In this document: positions 16,701 through 26,199 of the stretch, one piece after another
Numbering within the stretch: the stretch's first letter is position 1
Layout of the letters: every line of letters starts with the position of its first letter
Notes under the pieces: generated by a model
Told to the model about the DNA's origin: nothing
Databases searched by the model: none
Seen by the model: only the letters and a program-made list of their open reading frames with translations
Translations under genes and position numbers: made by a program
Assembly: GCA_964493785.1 (NCBI GenBank)
Contig: CAZBPM010000003.1
Coordinates: forward strand, 62,001-126,000
Reading direction: 5' to 3'
DNA from: Hyphomicrobium_A sp964493785
GTDB taxonomy: Bacteria; Pseudomonadota; Alphaproteobacteria; Rhizobiales; Hyphomicrobiaceae
Length of the DNA stretch: 64,000 nt

Positions 16701-18095
16701 CTAGTTCCCCCCGATGGCATCGTGCGCGGCCGGCTCGGCAGCCGTTAGCGGTCGCGAAGGCAAGCCGTCGGGCGATGCTGCGGCAGCGCCCTTGGGTCCG
16801 TACTCGATGAGGCGGTTGATGTAGTAGATGCCCATAGAGAAGACGATGGCGTAGACGATCACGAACAGGATCAGGCTAACCAGCACTGCCCAGAATTGGA
16901 CGGGCGAGACTGCGTCGGCTGTGCGCAGGATTCCGGTCGCGATCCAAGGCTGGCGGCCAACTTCGGTGACGTACCAGCCGGCCAGAATTGCGATGAAGCC
17001 GAGCGGCCAAGCGTACTGCGTGTACTGCAAGTACCACCGGGTTTCGAACAGGCGGCCGCGGAACCAGAGCCAGGCTCCGACGAAACCGATGGCCAGCATC
17101 AGAACGCCGAGTCCGACCATCACGCGGAAAGCAACGAACACCGGGAACACGGGCGGCCGGTCCTCGGGCTTGAACTGCTTGAGGCCTGCAAACAGGCCGT
17201 CCGCCTCGTGGGTCAGAATCCAACTCGCGCCGTTGGGGATGGAGATCTCGTAGTCGTTGCGTTCCTCGGCCGAGTTGGGGATCGCAAACAGGACCAGGGG
17301 CGCAGGCTTGGAGCCATCCCAGTGCGCCTCGATGGCGGCGACCTTGGCCGGCTGATGCTTCAACGTGTTGAGGCCGTGCTGATCGCCGATGAAAATCTGC
17401 AGCGGCGCGAGGATGGCCACCATGCCGAGCCCCATGCGCAGCATCGTCTTTGCTTCCTCGGGGAAGCGGTTCTTCACCAGGTAGCGGCAGCCCACGGCCA
17501 GCACCACGAGCGAGGTGGTCAGATAGGCGGCCGTGAACATGTGCGCGAAGCGATAGGGGAAGCTCGGATTGAAGATGATGGCGATCCAATCCAGCGGATA
17601 GGCGATGCCGTCGCGGATCTCGTGGCCGGCCGGCGTCTGCATCCAGCTATTGGCGGCGAGAATCCAGAAAGCGGAGAGCGACGTGCCGACGGCGACGAGA
17701 ACTGCCGAGAGCACGTGGAGATTAGGCGGCACGCGGTTCCAACCGAACAGCATGATGCCGAGGAACGTCGCCTCCAGGAAGAACGCGGTCAAAACCTCGT
17801 AGCCGAGCAGTGGGCCCAGCACGTTGCCGACGACGACGGAGAAGTTACTCCAGTTGGTGCCGAACTGGTACGAGAGGACGATGCCGGAGACGACGCCCAT
17901 CGCGAACGAGACCGCGAAGATCTTCGTCCAGAAGCGCGCAAGGCGATGCAAGTGATCGTGCCCGGTCAGACGCCAGCGGACGAGCAGCGTTGCAATGAAA
18001 GCAGCCAACCCGATCGTGAAGCTCGGGAAGATGATGTGGAACGTGATGGTGAAGGCAAACTGGATCCGGGCCAGAAGAACTGCATCCAAGTCCAT
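16701..18095 (-). CDS. cydA: Cytochrome bd ubiquinol oxidase subunit I (short Q-loop, CIO-like)
   Basis: Haem-carrying subunit of the bd oxidase. The 464-aa protein starts MDLDAVLLARIQFAFTITFH, has GRQPWIATGILRTADAVSP and the usual multi-helix layout. Its length lacks the long Q-loop insertion of E. coli CydA (about 520 aa), placing it in the short-loop group that includes cyanide-insensitive oxidases (CioA). It is first in the cydAB operon and its promoter must lie in the 153 bp before the kinase gene ending at 18249. The plus-strand 437-codon reading frame over this gene is a codon-bias shadow. Confidence 0.94.
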   Translation of the reverse strand: MDLDAVLLARIQFAFTITFHIIFPSFTIGLAAFIATLLVRWRLTGHDHLHRLARFWTKIFAVSFAMGVVSGIVLSYQFGTNWSNFSVVVGNVLGPLLGYEVLTAFFLEATFLGIMLFGWNRVPPNLHVLSAVLVAVGTSLSAFWILAANSWMQTPAGHEIRDGIAYPLDWIAIIFNPSFPYRFAHMFTAAYLTTSLVVLAVGCRYLVKNRFPEEAKTMLRMGLGMVAILAPLQIFIGDQHGLNTLKHQPAKVAAIEAHWDGSKPAPLVLFAIPNSAEERNDYEISIPNGASWILTHEADGLFAGLKQFKPEDRPPVFPVFVAFRVMVGLGVLMLAIGFVGAWLWFRGRLFETRWYLQYTQYAWPLGFIAILAGWYVTEVGRQPWIATGILRTADAVSPVQFWAVLVSLILFVIVYAIVFSMGIYYINRLIEYGPKGAAAASPDGLPSRPLTAAEPAAHDAIGGN

Positions 18096-18248
18096 GGCAC
18101 CCGCTTTAAGTTTTTCTTATTGCTGACTCAGGCCATTGTGGCGTGCTTCCGCGACCGCGTCGAGACAAACGGATGCGGCCCGCAGTCTCGCGTGACAAGC
18201 TGTGCATAGAAGCTGAGCCAGCGCCGGCAAATGCGCGAAAAAGTGCTG

Positions 18249-20675
18249 CTATTCTCGTGCGATGGGGCCCAGGGGAATGGCCCAGATGCGCACGCGTCCG
18301 TCCACTCCCGCAGAGAGCAGGTGCTGACCGTCTGGCGAGAAGGCGACGACCGTCGCACCGCCGATGTGTCCTGTCAGCGCACGGACTATGCGCCCGCGCG
18401 GGAGGGTCCACAGACGCACCGTTCCATCCTCGCCGGCGGACGCCAGCAGATCGCCTGACATCGAGAAAGCGACGCCAGCGACACGGCCTCGATGACCGCT
18501 CAGTGCGCGCAGGCGGCGCGACGACGCCACGGACCAGATGTGAATGCGCCCGTCCAGCGCGCCGGCGGCGAGCTGCTTTCCGTTCTGCGAGAACGCGAGC
18601 GAGGTGACGGCATCGCGGGGACCGGAATAGTTGCGCTTCAACGTCAGCGTATCGAGGTTCCAGAGGCGCACGGTGCGGTCGGCGCTGCCGGAAGCAAGCA
18701 GAAGCTGCTGCGGGGCGTAGGCCAGGGCCTGCACGGCATTCTCGTGACCATCGAGGACGGCCAGCGGCGCGGATGGCTGGCGCGCATCCCAGAGGGCGAC
18801 CTTGAAGTCGTGACTGGCGACAGCGAAGTGGTTCGCATCGCCGGTGAAGGCGACGGCCCAGACGTTGGCGTCGCTGCGGTGAACGGTGGCGATCTTCTCG
18901 GCCCGGTCGATGTCCCACACGACAACCTTGCCGTTGGCATGGCCGGTGAGGGCTTTGCGGCCGCTGATCGCGAGGGCGGTGGCGGGTCCATCGTCAAGCT
19001 CGATGGTGCGGACGATGCGGTTGGTGCCGGTGTCCCAAAGGCGCATTGCGCCGTCGGCACCGGTGGTGAGGATCTGACGTCCGTCGCCGGTATAGGCCGC
19101 GGCGGTTACCGTTCCCCGGTGAGCTTCTATCTCGGCGAGAGGGGTGATTGGGGCGGGCGGCTTGGGCTGCGGTTGCTCCTGCGCCTGAGTCTCGGCGCGG
19201 GCCTGCTGCGCGGGAATAGGGTTGGTGGTGCCGGTGGTGATGCCCGAGCCGCGACTTTCGAATTGCGGGAATCGATCCTGCATGGCGACGGCCGCGCTCG
19301 CCACCCCGACACCGACCAGCAGCTTGAAGAATAGCGGCAACAGGCTAGGGCGGCTGCCTTTGAGACGGCGGGGCCGCGCACGCACAGGCGTCTTGACGAC
19401 GACGAGGGCCCGCTCTTTCGGGATGGGCTTTTTCGACTGCGATTTCTTCTTTGCAACGACCGCCGCGGGTGGCGGCTCGACCTTTATCGGCTCGGCGGGC
19501 GGCTGCGCGGGTGCGGCCTTGGGCGCAACGCCCGGCTTGCGTCGCATACCTTCGAGCAGATCGAGCAGTCCGCCCTTAGGCGTGGCAACAGCGCTCGCGG
19601 CCGGCGCGGGAGTGGCGGCCGGCGCTGGCGCGGGTACCTTTGCCAGGAGCTGAGGCGCAGGCGGTGGTTCCTTGGGGAGCGCTACCGTCTCAGCGACGGG
19701 CGTCGTCGCCGCCGGGGCGGGTGCCGACGGCGCGACAACTGTCGGTTCCTCGGGCTGCTCTTCTTTCTTGGAGCGGCCCAGCCAGCGGGTGCGCACCGGA
19801 TCGGGTGCAAAAAGCTCATTTCGCCAAGCGGCAATCGACTGCGGTCGCGAGTCGACCGCGAGACCCAGTGCCTTGTCTATGGCCTTGAGAAAACCCGAGC
19901 GATACGAGCTCAGTGCTGCCTCGCGGGCCGGCACATACTCGTCCTTGACCATGCGCGAGGGCGCATCGGCCGGGCGCTTGCCGGTGATGGCGTGGTACAG
20001 CGTGCCGCCAAGCGCGTAGATGTCGGTCCACGGGCCCTGTTGGCGGCTGGTCTCGGCATATTGCTCGTAGGGGCTGTACCCCGGCTTCACGAGGGCAGAG
20101 ACCGTCTTGGTGTGGGATGCGATCTCGCCGCGGGCCGAGCCGAAGTCGATCAGCACGGGATCGCCGGCCTTGCGGATTATGATGTTGTCCGGCGCGATAT
20201 CCCGGTGAAGGAAGTCCGACTTGTGGATCAGCTCTAATGCGTCGAGCAGCGGAGCCAAGATCGCGTCGAGCTCCTTCTGGCGCGGTGCGCGGCCGAGCGA
20301 TTTGAGCCAGGACTTGAGGCTCTGGCCCTCCTCGAAATGGAGGACCATGTAGCCGGTGTTATTGGCGCGGAAGTAGCGATAGACGCGGACGATGTTGGAA
20401 TGGTCGAACTTGGCAAGCGTCTGAGCTTCCTCGATGAAGCGGTCGAGGCCCCAGCGATAGTCTCCGGCGCAGTCCTGGGAGCGGGGCGCAGCATCGACGC
20501 CGCCATCGCGCGCTGCGATATCGCTCGGGAAGTACTCCTTGATCGTCACCAGACGGTCGAGCGCGATCTCATCGGCGAGGTAGGTGACGCCGAAACCACC
20601 GGCTCCCAGCACCCGCTCGATCCGATAGTCGCCTACCAGCTCAGTTCCGTTTGGCAGTGCGATAAGATTCGTCAT
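18249..20675 (-). CDS. Ser/Thr protein kinase with C-terminal WD40 repeats
   Basis: Eukaryotic-like (Hanks-type) kinase. Of 808 residues, about 15-290 are the kinase domain with G-loop GAGGFG (24-29), catalytic Lys46 in VTIKEYFP, HRD at 157-159 with N164, and DFG at 177-179. A Pro/Ala-rich linker follows, then one membrane segment near 445-465 (LFFKLLVGVGVASAAVAM). A WD40 propeller at about 525-808 has at least six repeats ending in VRLW, VALWD or VRIWA. The propeller is presumably periplasmic and the kinase cytoplasmic. It is divergent from two FHA genes and a PP2C gene, the expected phosphothreonine reader and eraser partners. Confidence 0.92.
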   Translation of the reverse strand: MTNLIALPNGTELVGDYRIERVLGAGGFGVTYLADEIALDRLVTIKEYFPSDIAARDGGVDAAPRSQDCAGDYRWGLDRFIEEAQTLAKFDHSNIVRVYRYFRANNTGYMVLHFEEGQSLKSWLKSLGRAPRQKELDAILAPLLDALELIHKSDFLHRDIAPDNIIIRKAGDPVLIDFGSARGEIASHTKTVSALVKPGYSPYEQYAETSRQQGPWTDIYALGGTLYHAITGKRPADAPSRMVKDEYVPAREAALSSYRSGFLKAIDKALGLAVDSRPQSIAAWRNELFAPDPVRTRWLGRSKKEEQPEEPTVVAPSAPAPAATTPVAETVALPKEPPPAPQLLAKVPAPAPAATPAPAASAVATPKGGLLDLLEGMRRKPGVAPKAAPAQPPAEPIKVEPPPAAVVAKKKSQSKKPIPKERALVVVKTPVRARPRRLKGSRPSLLPLFFKLLVGVGVASAAVAMQDRFPQFESRGSGITTGTTNPIPAQQARAETQAQEQPQPKPPAPITPLAEIEAHRGTVTAAAYTGDGRQILTTGADGAMRLWDTGTNRIVRTIELDDGPATALAISGRKALTGHANGKVVVWDIDRAEKIATVHRSDANVWAVAFTGDANHFAVASHDFKVALWDARQPSAPLAVLDGHENAVQALAYAPQQLLLASGSADRTVRLWNLDTLTLKRNYSGPRDAVTSLAFSQNGKQLAAGALDGRIHIWSVASSRRLRALSGHRGRVAGVAFSMSGDLLASAGEDGTVRLWTLPRGRIVRALTGHIGGATVVAFSPDGQHLLSAGVDGRVRIWAIPLGPIARE

Positions 20676-20831
20676 AGGTCTCCGAGACGAAGATCTTCGC
20701 GCTCACATGCTACGCGCCGCGCCGCTCGTCAATTTGCTGTACCGCCTCCGACACACTTATGGCGGGCAAATGTGGCGCGGGCTTGAGCAAGAACGACCGG
20801 CAAACAAATCTCGGAAGAGGGACTAACTGCC

Positions 20832-21551
20832 ATGTTATCGCCGTCATGCGGCCCGACGCTCGCTGATGATTTGATCCGAGACCTCATGATCATGAGATCG
20901 CCGTGGTCGCCGCTGCCGAATCTGTCGATTGCGACAGTCGCGATTTCCCAATTCAGCGTTGCAGCAGCAGTCGCGGCAGAGCCGGTCGGCTCGGCGGCGG
21001 TGCATTATCTCGTCATGCTCACGGTGACCGCCGACGCATGGCAGCAGTTCAATACCTGGATCGGCGAAAGCTACCATAAAGCGCCCGCTCTCGTGCTGGT
21101 GCTCGCCGTACTCATCACGCTGCCGCCGCTGGCGATTGCGGGACTGATGATGCGCCGGCAAAAGCGCGAAGGCGACGTGACCCTTCGCCTATCGCGATCA
21201 TCGCAGCGCACAGGCAGGCCTGAGACCACCAGTCGGACGGTCGCTCTTTCCGCGTGGCCAACGGAAGCGTGGGTCGAGGTTGCGGGGCAGCGATTTGTCA
21301 TCGGGCGTGCCATGGTGCGCATCGGGCGCGAGGCCGACAACGACATATGCCTCACGGAGAAAACCGTGCACCGCTACCATGCCGTCATCCGGCGCAGCAG
21401 CGACGGAGAGGTCATCGTTACGGATCTATCCGGCCCCGAAGGCAACGGCGTGATCGTCAATGGCGCACGCGTCGGCGAGAGCCGCCTCAAGTCCGGAGAC
21501 GTGATTGCCATTGGAGAGGTGAAGCTAAGCTTCGACGCGCGCCCGATCTGA
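20832..21551 (+). CDS. Membrane-anchored FHA-domain protein
   Basis: A 239-aa protein with hydrophobic N-terminal segments, a clear membrane helix at about residues 85-105 (APALVLVLAVLITLPPLAIAG) and a cytoplasmic FHA domain at about 150-235. The FHA core is complete: RIGREADNDICL, then KTVHRYHAVI (the phosphothreonine-binding Arg and Ser/His region) and GNGVIVNGARV. It probably binds phosphothreonine peptides made by the neighbouring kinase, which starts about 155 bp away in the opposite direction. The start at 20832 has a weak AGAGGGA upstream; internal ATGs at 20886 and 20892 are possible. Confidence 0.85.
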   Translation: MLSPSCGPTLADDLIRDLMIMRSPWSPLPNLSIATVAISQFSVAAAVAAEPVGSAAVHYLVMLTVTADAWQQFNTWIGESYHKAPALVLVLAVLITLPPLAIAGLMMRRQKREGDVTLRLSRSSQRTGRPETTSRTVALSAWPTEAWVEVAGQRFVIGRAMVRIGREADNDICLTEKTVHRYHAVIRRSSDGEVIVTDLSGPEGNGVIVNGARVGESRLKSGDVIAIGEVKLSFDARPI

Positions 21552-21602
21552 CGCTAAGACGCAGGGGAACGGGTTGCGCTCGGTCTGAGATGGAGAGTGC
21601 AC

Positions 21603-22415
21603 ATGCCGGACGATAGCCCAGGCGCAACGGAGGATACGATGTCTCAACAGGGTTCAAAGCATGCCGGGTTCCTGGGCTCCTTGAAGGACGCGCTCGCTGC
21701 TGCGAGCCGGGACGACACTCAGCGCGGCGCAGCGTCGGCTGCCGCCGATCCGGCAACTCAGCTCGTGAAGGCTGAAACACCCAAGCCCTCCGCGGCCGAG
21801 CCGGCGAAAGCCGAAGCTGCTCCGGCGGCAACGCCTGCCGCTGGGCCTGCCGCGACGCCGAGTGCGGCGGAAGCCGCGCGTGAGGTCAAGGCGCAGACTT
21901 CGCTCAAGCCTGCGGAAAAGCATTTGGAATTCGGCGCTCCTCCAACCACTCGCGTGGTCCGCGGCGGGCCACCCAAGGTCGAAATCACGGATTCACCGCG
22001 CACGCAGCTCGTGCGGGGCAAGGTTCAGGTCAAGCGCGGCGAGTTCGAACAGGATCCGGTCGTCGGCTGGCTGGTGGTCGTCGGTGGCCCAGGCCTGGGC
22101 TCCTATCGCCCGATTTTCGAGGGCAACAACACGATTGGCCGCTCGTCGAGCCAGCGAATTCCGCTGGATTTCGGCGATGACGCAATTTCGTCAGAGGAGC
22201 AGGCCTATCTGCGGTACGATTCCTCGTCGCGTTCGTTTCTATTCGTGCCGAACCTAGCTAAGACCAATATCGTTTCCATCAACGACAAGCGCCCCACCGG
22301 TGCCGTCGAGCTCAACCAGATGGACGTGATCACGATCGGGCGCACGCAGCTCGTGTTCGTGCCGTTCTGCGGAACAGAGTTCGATTGGGCCGAGCTTACC
22401 GATGCCAAGGACTGA
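21603..22415 (+). CDS. Soluble FHA-domain protein
   Basis: A 270-aa protein with a disordered Ala/Pro/Lys-rich N-terminal half (residues about 30-130) and a C-terminal FHA-like domain at about 150-262 (RPIFEGNNTIGRSSSQRIPL, SSEEQAYLRYD, VSINDKRPTGAVELNQMDVI). GGAGAG at 21592-21597 supports the ATG at 21603 rather than the GTG at 21597. Its stop overlaps the start of the phosphatase gene by one base (TGATG), so the two are translationally coupled. It likely acts as an adaptor in the kinase/phosphatase module. Confidence 0.85.
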   Translation: MPDDSPGATEDTMSQQGSKHAGFLGSLKDALAAASRDDTQRGAASAAADPATQLVKAETPKPSAAEPAKAEAAPAATPAAGPAATPSAAEAAREVKAQTSLKPAEKHLEFGAPPTTRVVRGGPPKVEITDSPRTQLVRGKVQVKRGEFEQDPVVGWLVVVGGPGLGSYRPIFEGNNTIGRSSSQRIPLDFGDDAISSEEQAYLRYDSSSRSFLFVPNLAKTNIVSINDKRPTGAVELNQMDVITIGRTQLVFVPFCGTEFDWAELTDAKD

Positions 22416-23215
22416 TGCCCGCTTACGACCACGCTTCACGCGCCACCAAGGGTGCGCGCGACTATCAGGAAGACTCCAGCGCTTTCTGGCCGCCAGCTGA
22501 TCGCGCGGCCGGAGGCGCTGACGTTCCTCCTACCGCAAACAACACGCGGCTCGTTGCCGTGCTGGCTGACGGAATGGGCGGGCACACGGCCGGCGCGCTT
22601 GCCAGCCGCATGGTGTGCGACAGCTTTATCTCGGCCTATTCGGGGCTCAATGGCGCTCGGCCCGAGCGGCTGCTGAAATCGCTAAGTGCGGCAAACGATT
22701 CAATCGCTGCGCAGGTGGAATCCAATCCGATGCTGGCCGGCATGGGTACGACGCTTGTCGCGGCGGTCTTCACCAGCGAGGGCGTCGAGTGGGTGAGCGT
22801 GGGCGACAGCCCGCTGCTGCTGTTCCGCCGCGGCGAGGTGGCGTTGCTCAACGAGGACCACTCCTTAGCTCCGGAACTCGATCATCTTGCCGCCATCGGC
22901 AAGATCACGCCGGAGCAGGCTAAGTCCGATCCGCGCCGGCACATGCTCCGCTCGGCTGTGACAGGCGACGAGCTCGACCTCGTCGACATCTCGCGGCGGC
23001 CGTTGGTGCTGGAGGATGGCGACTACGTCATCCTGGCATCCGATGGGCTGCACACGCTGGAGACGAGCGAGGTGGAGCGGATCATCTCGGCCTATGCTGC
23101 CGATGGCGCCGAGGCGGTTGCCAACGCGCTGATCCGCGCCGTGGAGGCGATCCGCGATCCGCACCAGGACAACACGACGGTTCTGGCGGTGCGGCCGATG
23201 ATGGGCGTGGCCTGA
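22415..23215 (+). CDS. PP2C-family protein phosphatase
   Basis: Metal-dependent Ser/Thr phosphatase, expected to reverse the neighbouring kinase. The 266-aa protein has the PP2C motifs in order: metal Asp20 in ARDYQEDS, ADGMGGHTAG (Asp52), GMGTTLVAAVF, WVSVGDSPLLLFR, DYVILASDGLHT and the final DNTTVLAVR. There is no membrane segment. The start is set by the TGATG overlap with the preceding FHA gene. The layout resembles the PppA/Fha/PpkA trio of type VI secretion clusters, but no secretion structural gene is nearby. Confidence 0.92.
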   Translation: MPAYDHASRATKGARDYQEDSSAFWPPADRAAGGADVPPTANNTRLVAVLADGMGGHTAGALASRMVCDSFISAYSGLNGARPERLLKSLSAANDSIAAQVESNPMLAGMGTTLVAAVFTSEGVEWVSVGDSPLLLFRRGEVALLNEDHSLAPELDHLAAIGKITPEQAKSDPRRHMLRSAVTGDELDLVDISRRPLVLEDGDYVILASDGLHTLETSEVERIISAYAADGAEAVANALIRAVEAIRDPHQDNTTVLAVRPMMGVA

Positions 23216-23345
23216 TCCGATTGGGCGGTGCGGGCCACCGGCCATGACGTCCAGCATTCGCTAGCATGTTCCTAAAATGTTCTTGCGCCTGGTCCGGCCC
23301 TAGCGTTAGGTTTGCAGAGGCGCGTGGGAGCGTCTCGGGGCAGGC

Positions 23346-24920
23346 ATGTACGGGCATATCTCGACATTGGCGTTCGTAGGTATCGAGGCGCGGCCGGTCG
23401 AGGTGCAGGTGCGCATCACGCCAGGCAAGTCCGCATTCGTGATCGTGGGGCTGCCGGACAAAGCCGTAGCCGAAAGCTCGGAGCGAGTGCGCAACGCGCT
23501 GCACGCGGTGGGGCTCGGGATGCCCTACAAGCACGTGACGGTGAACCTCGCGCCGGCCGATCTTCCGAAGGAAGGCAGTCAGTTCGATCTCCCAATCCTG
23601 CTTGCGATGATGGTGGCGATGGAGGCCGTGGCGCCGGATGCCATTGCCGGCTTTGCCGCGATCGGTGAACTGGCGCTCGATGGATCAATCCGCGCGGTGC
23701 CGGGTGCGCTGCCTGCCGCCATCGGCGCCAACGCCATGGGGAAGGGCCTCATCTGTCCGGCTGCGTCCGGGCCGGAGGCGGCATGGGCGGGCGAGGACGT
23801 CGACATCGTCGCCGCGCCGCACCTGCTGTCGCTCGTCAATCACTTCAAGGGAATGCAGACGCTGTCGCGCCCGAAACCCGGTCTCGGCGCCGATGCGTCG
23901 GCGATGCCCGATCTTGCCGACGTCAAAGGCCAGGAGGGCGCTAAGCGGGCGCTCGAGGTCGCTGCGGCGGGCGGGCACAATCTTCTGATGATCGGGCCGC
24001 CCGGCTCGGGCAAATCGATGCTCGCGGCGCGGCTGCCATCGATCCTGCCGCCGCTGACCGTCGAAGAAATGCTCGAAGTGTCGATGGTGCACAGCCTCGC
24101 GGGAGAGCTGATGGGCGGCAAGCTTGCAGCGGAGCGGCCGTTCCGTGCGCCGCATCATTCGGCAAGCATGGCGGCGCTGGTCGGTGGCGGGACGCGGCCC
24201 AAGCCGGGCGAGGTCAGCCTCGCGCACCTCGGCGTGTTGTTCCTCGATGAGCTTCCCGAATTTCAGCCCGGTGTGCTCGACGCCCTCCGCCAGCCGCTGG
24301 AGACGGGAGAAACGGTGATCGCGCGGGCGAACCACCGCATCCAATATCCCTCGCGCATCCAGCTCGTCGCGGCGATGAACCCGTGCAAGTGCGGCGGTGC
24401 CGTCGGCGTCACCTGCCGGCGAGGCGAGCGGTGCGCGGCGGAGTACCAGGCGCGCATCTCCGGACCGCTGCTCGACCGCATCGACCTGCAGATCGAGGTG
24501 CCGGCGGTGAGCGCGGCGGATCTGGTCCTGCCGGCGCCATCGGAAGGCAGCGCGCAGGTTCGCGAGCGGGTGGCACGGGCGCGGGAAGTGCAGCGCGCGC
24601 GGTTCGTGGCGCTCGGGGCGAAGGGCACTCGCACCAACGCGGAATGCTCGGGCCGGCTTCTGGAGGAAATGGCGGCGCCCGACGCCGACGGCGCGCGGTT
24701 GCTGCGACAGGCGGCCGAGAGCCTGCAGCTTTCGGCGCGCGGGTTCCATCGCGTCATGCGCGTTGCCCGCACGCTCGCAGATCTCGACGGGAGCGAGGCC
24801 ATCGTCCGCCTGCACATCGCGGAGGCGCTGAGCTATCGCGGGGAGACGCTGCGTCAGAGAACTGCGGCCGTAGAGCCGGATAGGCAAAACAGCGAGCAGC
24901 GCCTTTGCGCCACTCGCTAA
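23346..24920 (+). CDS. comM: YifB/ComM-family Mg-chelatase-like AAA+ ATPase
   Basis: ComM is a hexameric helicase that promotes branch migration in natural transformation and recombination. The 524-aa protein has the N-terminal Lon-like ChlI domain (MYGHISTLAFVGIEARPVEVQ), the AAA+ core with Walker A GPPGSGKSMLAARLPS and Walker B VLFLDELPEF, the zinc-knuckle-like CKCGGAVGVTCRRGERC insertion and the C-terminal lid (ARGFHRVMRVARTLADL). Length is typical (about 500-510). It converges on folD with only 17 bp between their stops. Confidence 0.92.
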   Translation: MYGHISTLAFVGIEARPVEVQVRITPGKSAFVIVGLPDKAVAESSERVRNALHAVGLGMPYKHVTVNLAPADLPKEGSQFDLPILLAMMVAMEAVAPDAIAGFAAIGELALDGSIRAVPGALPAAIGANAMGKGLICPAASGPEAAWAGEDVDIVAAPHLLSLVNHFKGMQTLSRPKPGLGADASAMPDLADVKGQEGAKRALEVAAAGGHNLLMIGPPGSGKSMLAARLPSILPPLTVEEMLEVSMVHSLAGELMGGKLAAERPFRAPHHSASMAALVGGGTRPKPGEVSLAHLGVLFLDELPEFQPGVLDALRQPLETGETVIARANHRIQYPSRIQLVAAMNPCKCGGAVGVTCRRGERCAAEYQARISGPLLDRIDLQIEVPAVSAADLVLPAPSEGSAQVRERVARAREVQRARFVALGAKGTRTNAECSGRLLEEMAAPDADGARLLRQAAESLQLSARGFHRVMRVARTLADLDGSEAIVRLHIAEALSYRGETLRQRTAAVEPDRQNSEQRLCATR

Positions 24921-24937
24921 TTCGCTATTCGCTCGTC

Positions 24938-25822
24938 TTAGGCGGCGAAGGCCTTGAGGCCGCGCTGCATAAGGGCCGCCTCGACGGTGTTCTTCAGGAG
25001 GCAGGCGATGGTCATGGGGCCGACGCCGCCCGGCACCGGCGTGATGGCGCTCGCCACCTGCACTGCGGACGCGTAGTCAACGTCGCCAACCAGCTTGGTC
25101 TTGCCGTCGTCTTTGGTGATGCGATTGATGCCGACGTCGATAACGATCGCACCCGGCTTGATCCAGTCGCCCTTGACGAACTCGGGCTTGCCGATTGCAG
25201 CGACGACAAGGTCGGCGCGGCGGACGACGTCGGGCAGATCCTTGGTGCGCGAATGCGCAATGGTGACCGTGCAGTTCTCGCGCAGCAGCAGCTGGGCCAT
25301 CGGCTTGCCGACGATGTTGGAGCGGCCGACGACGACGGCATCGAGGCCGGAGAGATCGTGCTTCACCGACTTCGCCAGGATGATCGAGCCGACGGGCGTG
25401 CAGGGCGCAAGGGCCCGCTCGCCGATGGAGAGGCGGCCGACGTTCATCGGGTGGAACCCGTCGACGTCCTTCAAGGGGTCGATCAGCTCCAGGACCTTGT
25501 TGGAATCCATGTGCTTGGGCAGCGGCATCTGCACGAGAATGCCGTTGACGGCCGGGTCGGCGTTCAGCTTGGCGACGAGGTCGAGAACCTCCTGCTCGGA
25601 GACAGTCTCGGCCAGCTTATATTCCCATGACTGCATACCGCATTCGACGGTCTGCTGAGCCTTGTTGCGCACGTAGACCTTGCTTGCCGGGTCTTCGCCG
25701 ACGAGCACGACGGCCAGTCCGGGGACGAAGCCGTGCTCGGCTTTGATGCGGGCAACGTCGGCGGCAACGTCGGCGCGCACCTTTGCGGCAATGGCCTTGC
25801 CGTCGATGGCGTAAGCAGTCAT
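24938..25822 (-). CDS. folD: Bifunctional methylene-H4F dehydrogenase/methenyl-H4F cyclohydrolase
   Basis: Interconverts methylene- and formyl-tetrahydrofolate with NADP+, relevant in a methylotroph because it links C1 units to the serine cycle and biosynthesis. The 294-aa protein has the substrate site LVGEDPASKVYVRNKAQQT, the GSIILAKSVKHDLSGLDAVVVGRSNIVGKP region (split here: KHDLSGLDAVVVGRSNIVG) and the C-terminal PGGVGPMTIACLLKNTVEA. It is a single gene on the minus strand, followed by the DUF167/yggT pair in the same orientation after about 50 bp. Confidence 0.95.
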   Translation of the reverse strand: MTAYAIDGKAIAAKVRADVAADVARIKAEHGFVPGLAVVLVGEDPASKVYVRNKAQQTVECGMQSWEYKLAETVSEQEVLDLVAKLNADPAVNGILVQMPLPKHMDSNKVLELIDPLKDVDGFHPMNVGRLSIGERALAPCTPVGSIILAKSVKHDLSGLDAVVVGRSNIVGKPMAQLLLRENCTVTIAHSRTKDLPDVVRRADLVVAAIGKPEFVKGDWIKPGAIVIDVGINRITKDDGKTKLVGDVDYASAVQVASAITPVPGGVGPMTIACLLKNTVEAALMQRGLKAFAA

Positions 25823-25875
25823 AGCGAGAAATCCTCCCTCGGATCGATTAATTGCGCCGTTCCAGCATCATTGCA

Positions 25876-26199
25876 TCAGGTAGGCGCCAGCTTTGCCTTG
25901 AGACGTTGCTCAAGGCCAATGGTCTCCCCACTGATGGTGAGCGACTTGATGCGGGATTTTCCACCCGCAGTCACGCGCACCGTGCTTTTCGGCACGTCGA
26001 GCCAGCGCGCGATGAGCTTTTCCACCGCTGCGTTGGCCTCCCCCTCGGCCGGCACCGCGCGCACGCGGGCTTGAAGCGCAATCCCTTCCGCGCTCGGGAT
26101 CACGCCGTCGACGCCTTCTATCGAGGATTTCGGGGTGACGCGCACGCGCACGATGACGCACCCGGTGCCTGCGCGCCAGGGTTGCTCAGCCGTCGTCAT
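25876..26199 (-). CDS. DUF167 (YggU) family protein
   Basis: Small conserved alpha/beta protein of unknown function. The 107-aa product shows the family pattern VRVTPKSSIEGVDGV, then LQARVRAVPAEGEANAAV and KSTVRVTAGGKSRIKSL. The frame extends upstream over yggT, but that part has no family similarity; the ATG at 26199 overlaps the yggT stop by 4 bp (ATGA), indicating translational coupling. The yggT-DUF167 pairing is widespread in proteobacteria. Confidence 0.9.
   Translation of the reverse strand: MTTAEQPWRAGTGCVIVRVRVTPKSSIEGVDGVIPSAEGIALQARVRAVPAEGEANAAVEKLIARWLDVPKSTVRVTAGGKSRIKSLTISGETIGLEQRLKAKLAPT

Noticed and set aside
16896..18209. 437-codon open frame antisense to cydA
   Set aside because: Complementary to a clear cydA; composition is the mirror of high-GC coding sequence and no motif is present.
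18249..23215. Type VI secretion gene cluster
   Set aside because: Only kinase, FHA and PP2C-like genes are present; no sheath, Hcp, VgrG, TssM or ClpV gene in the window.
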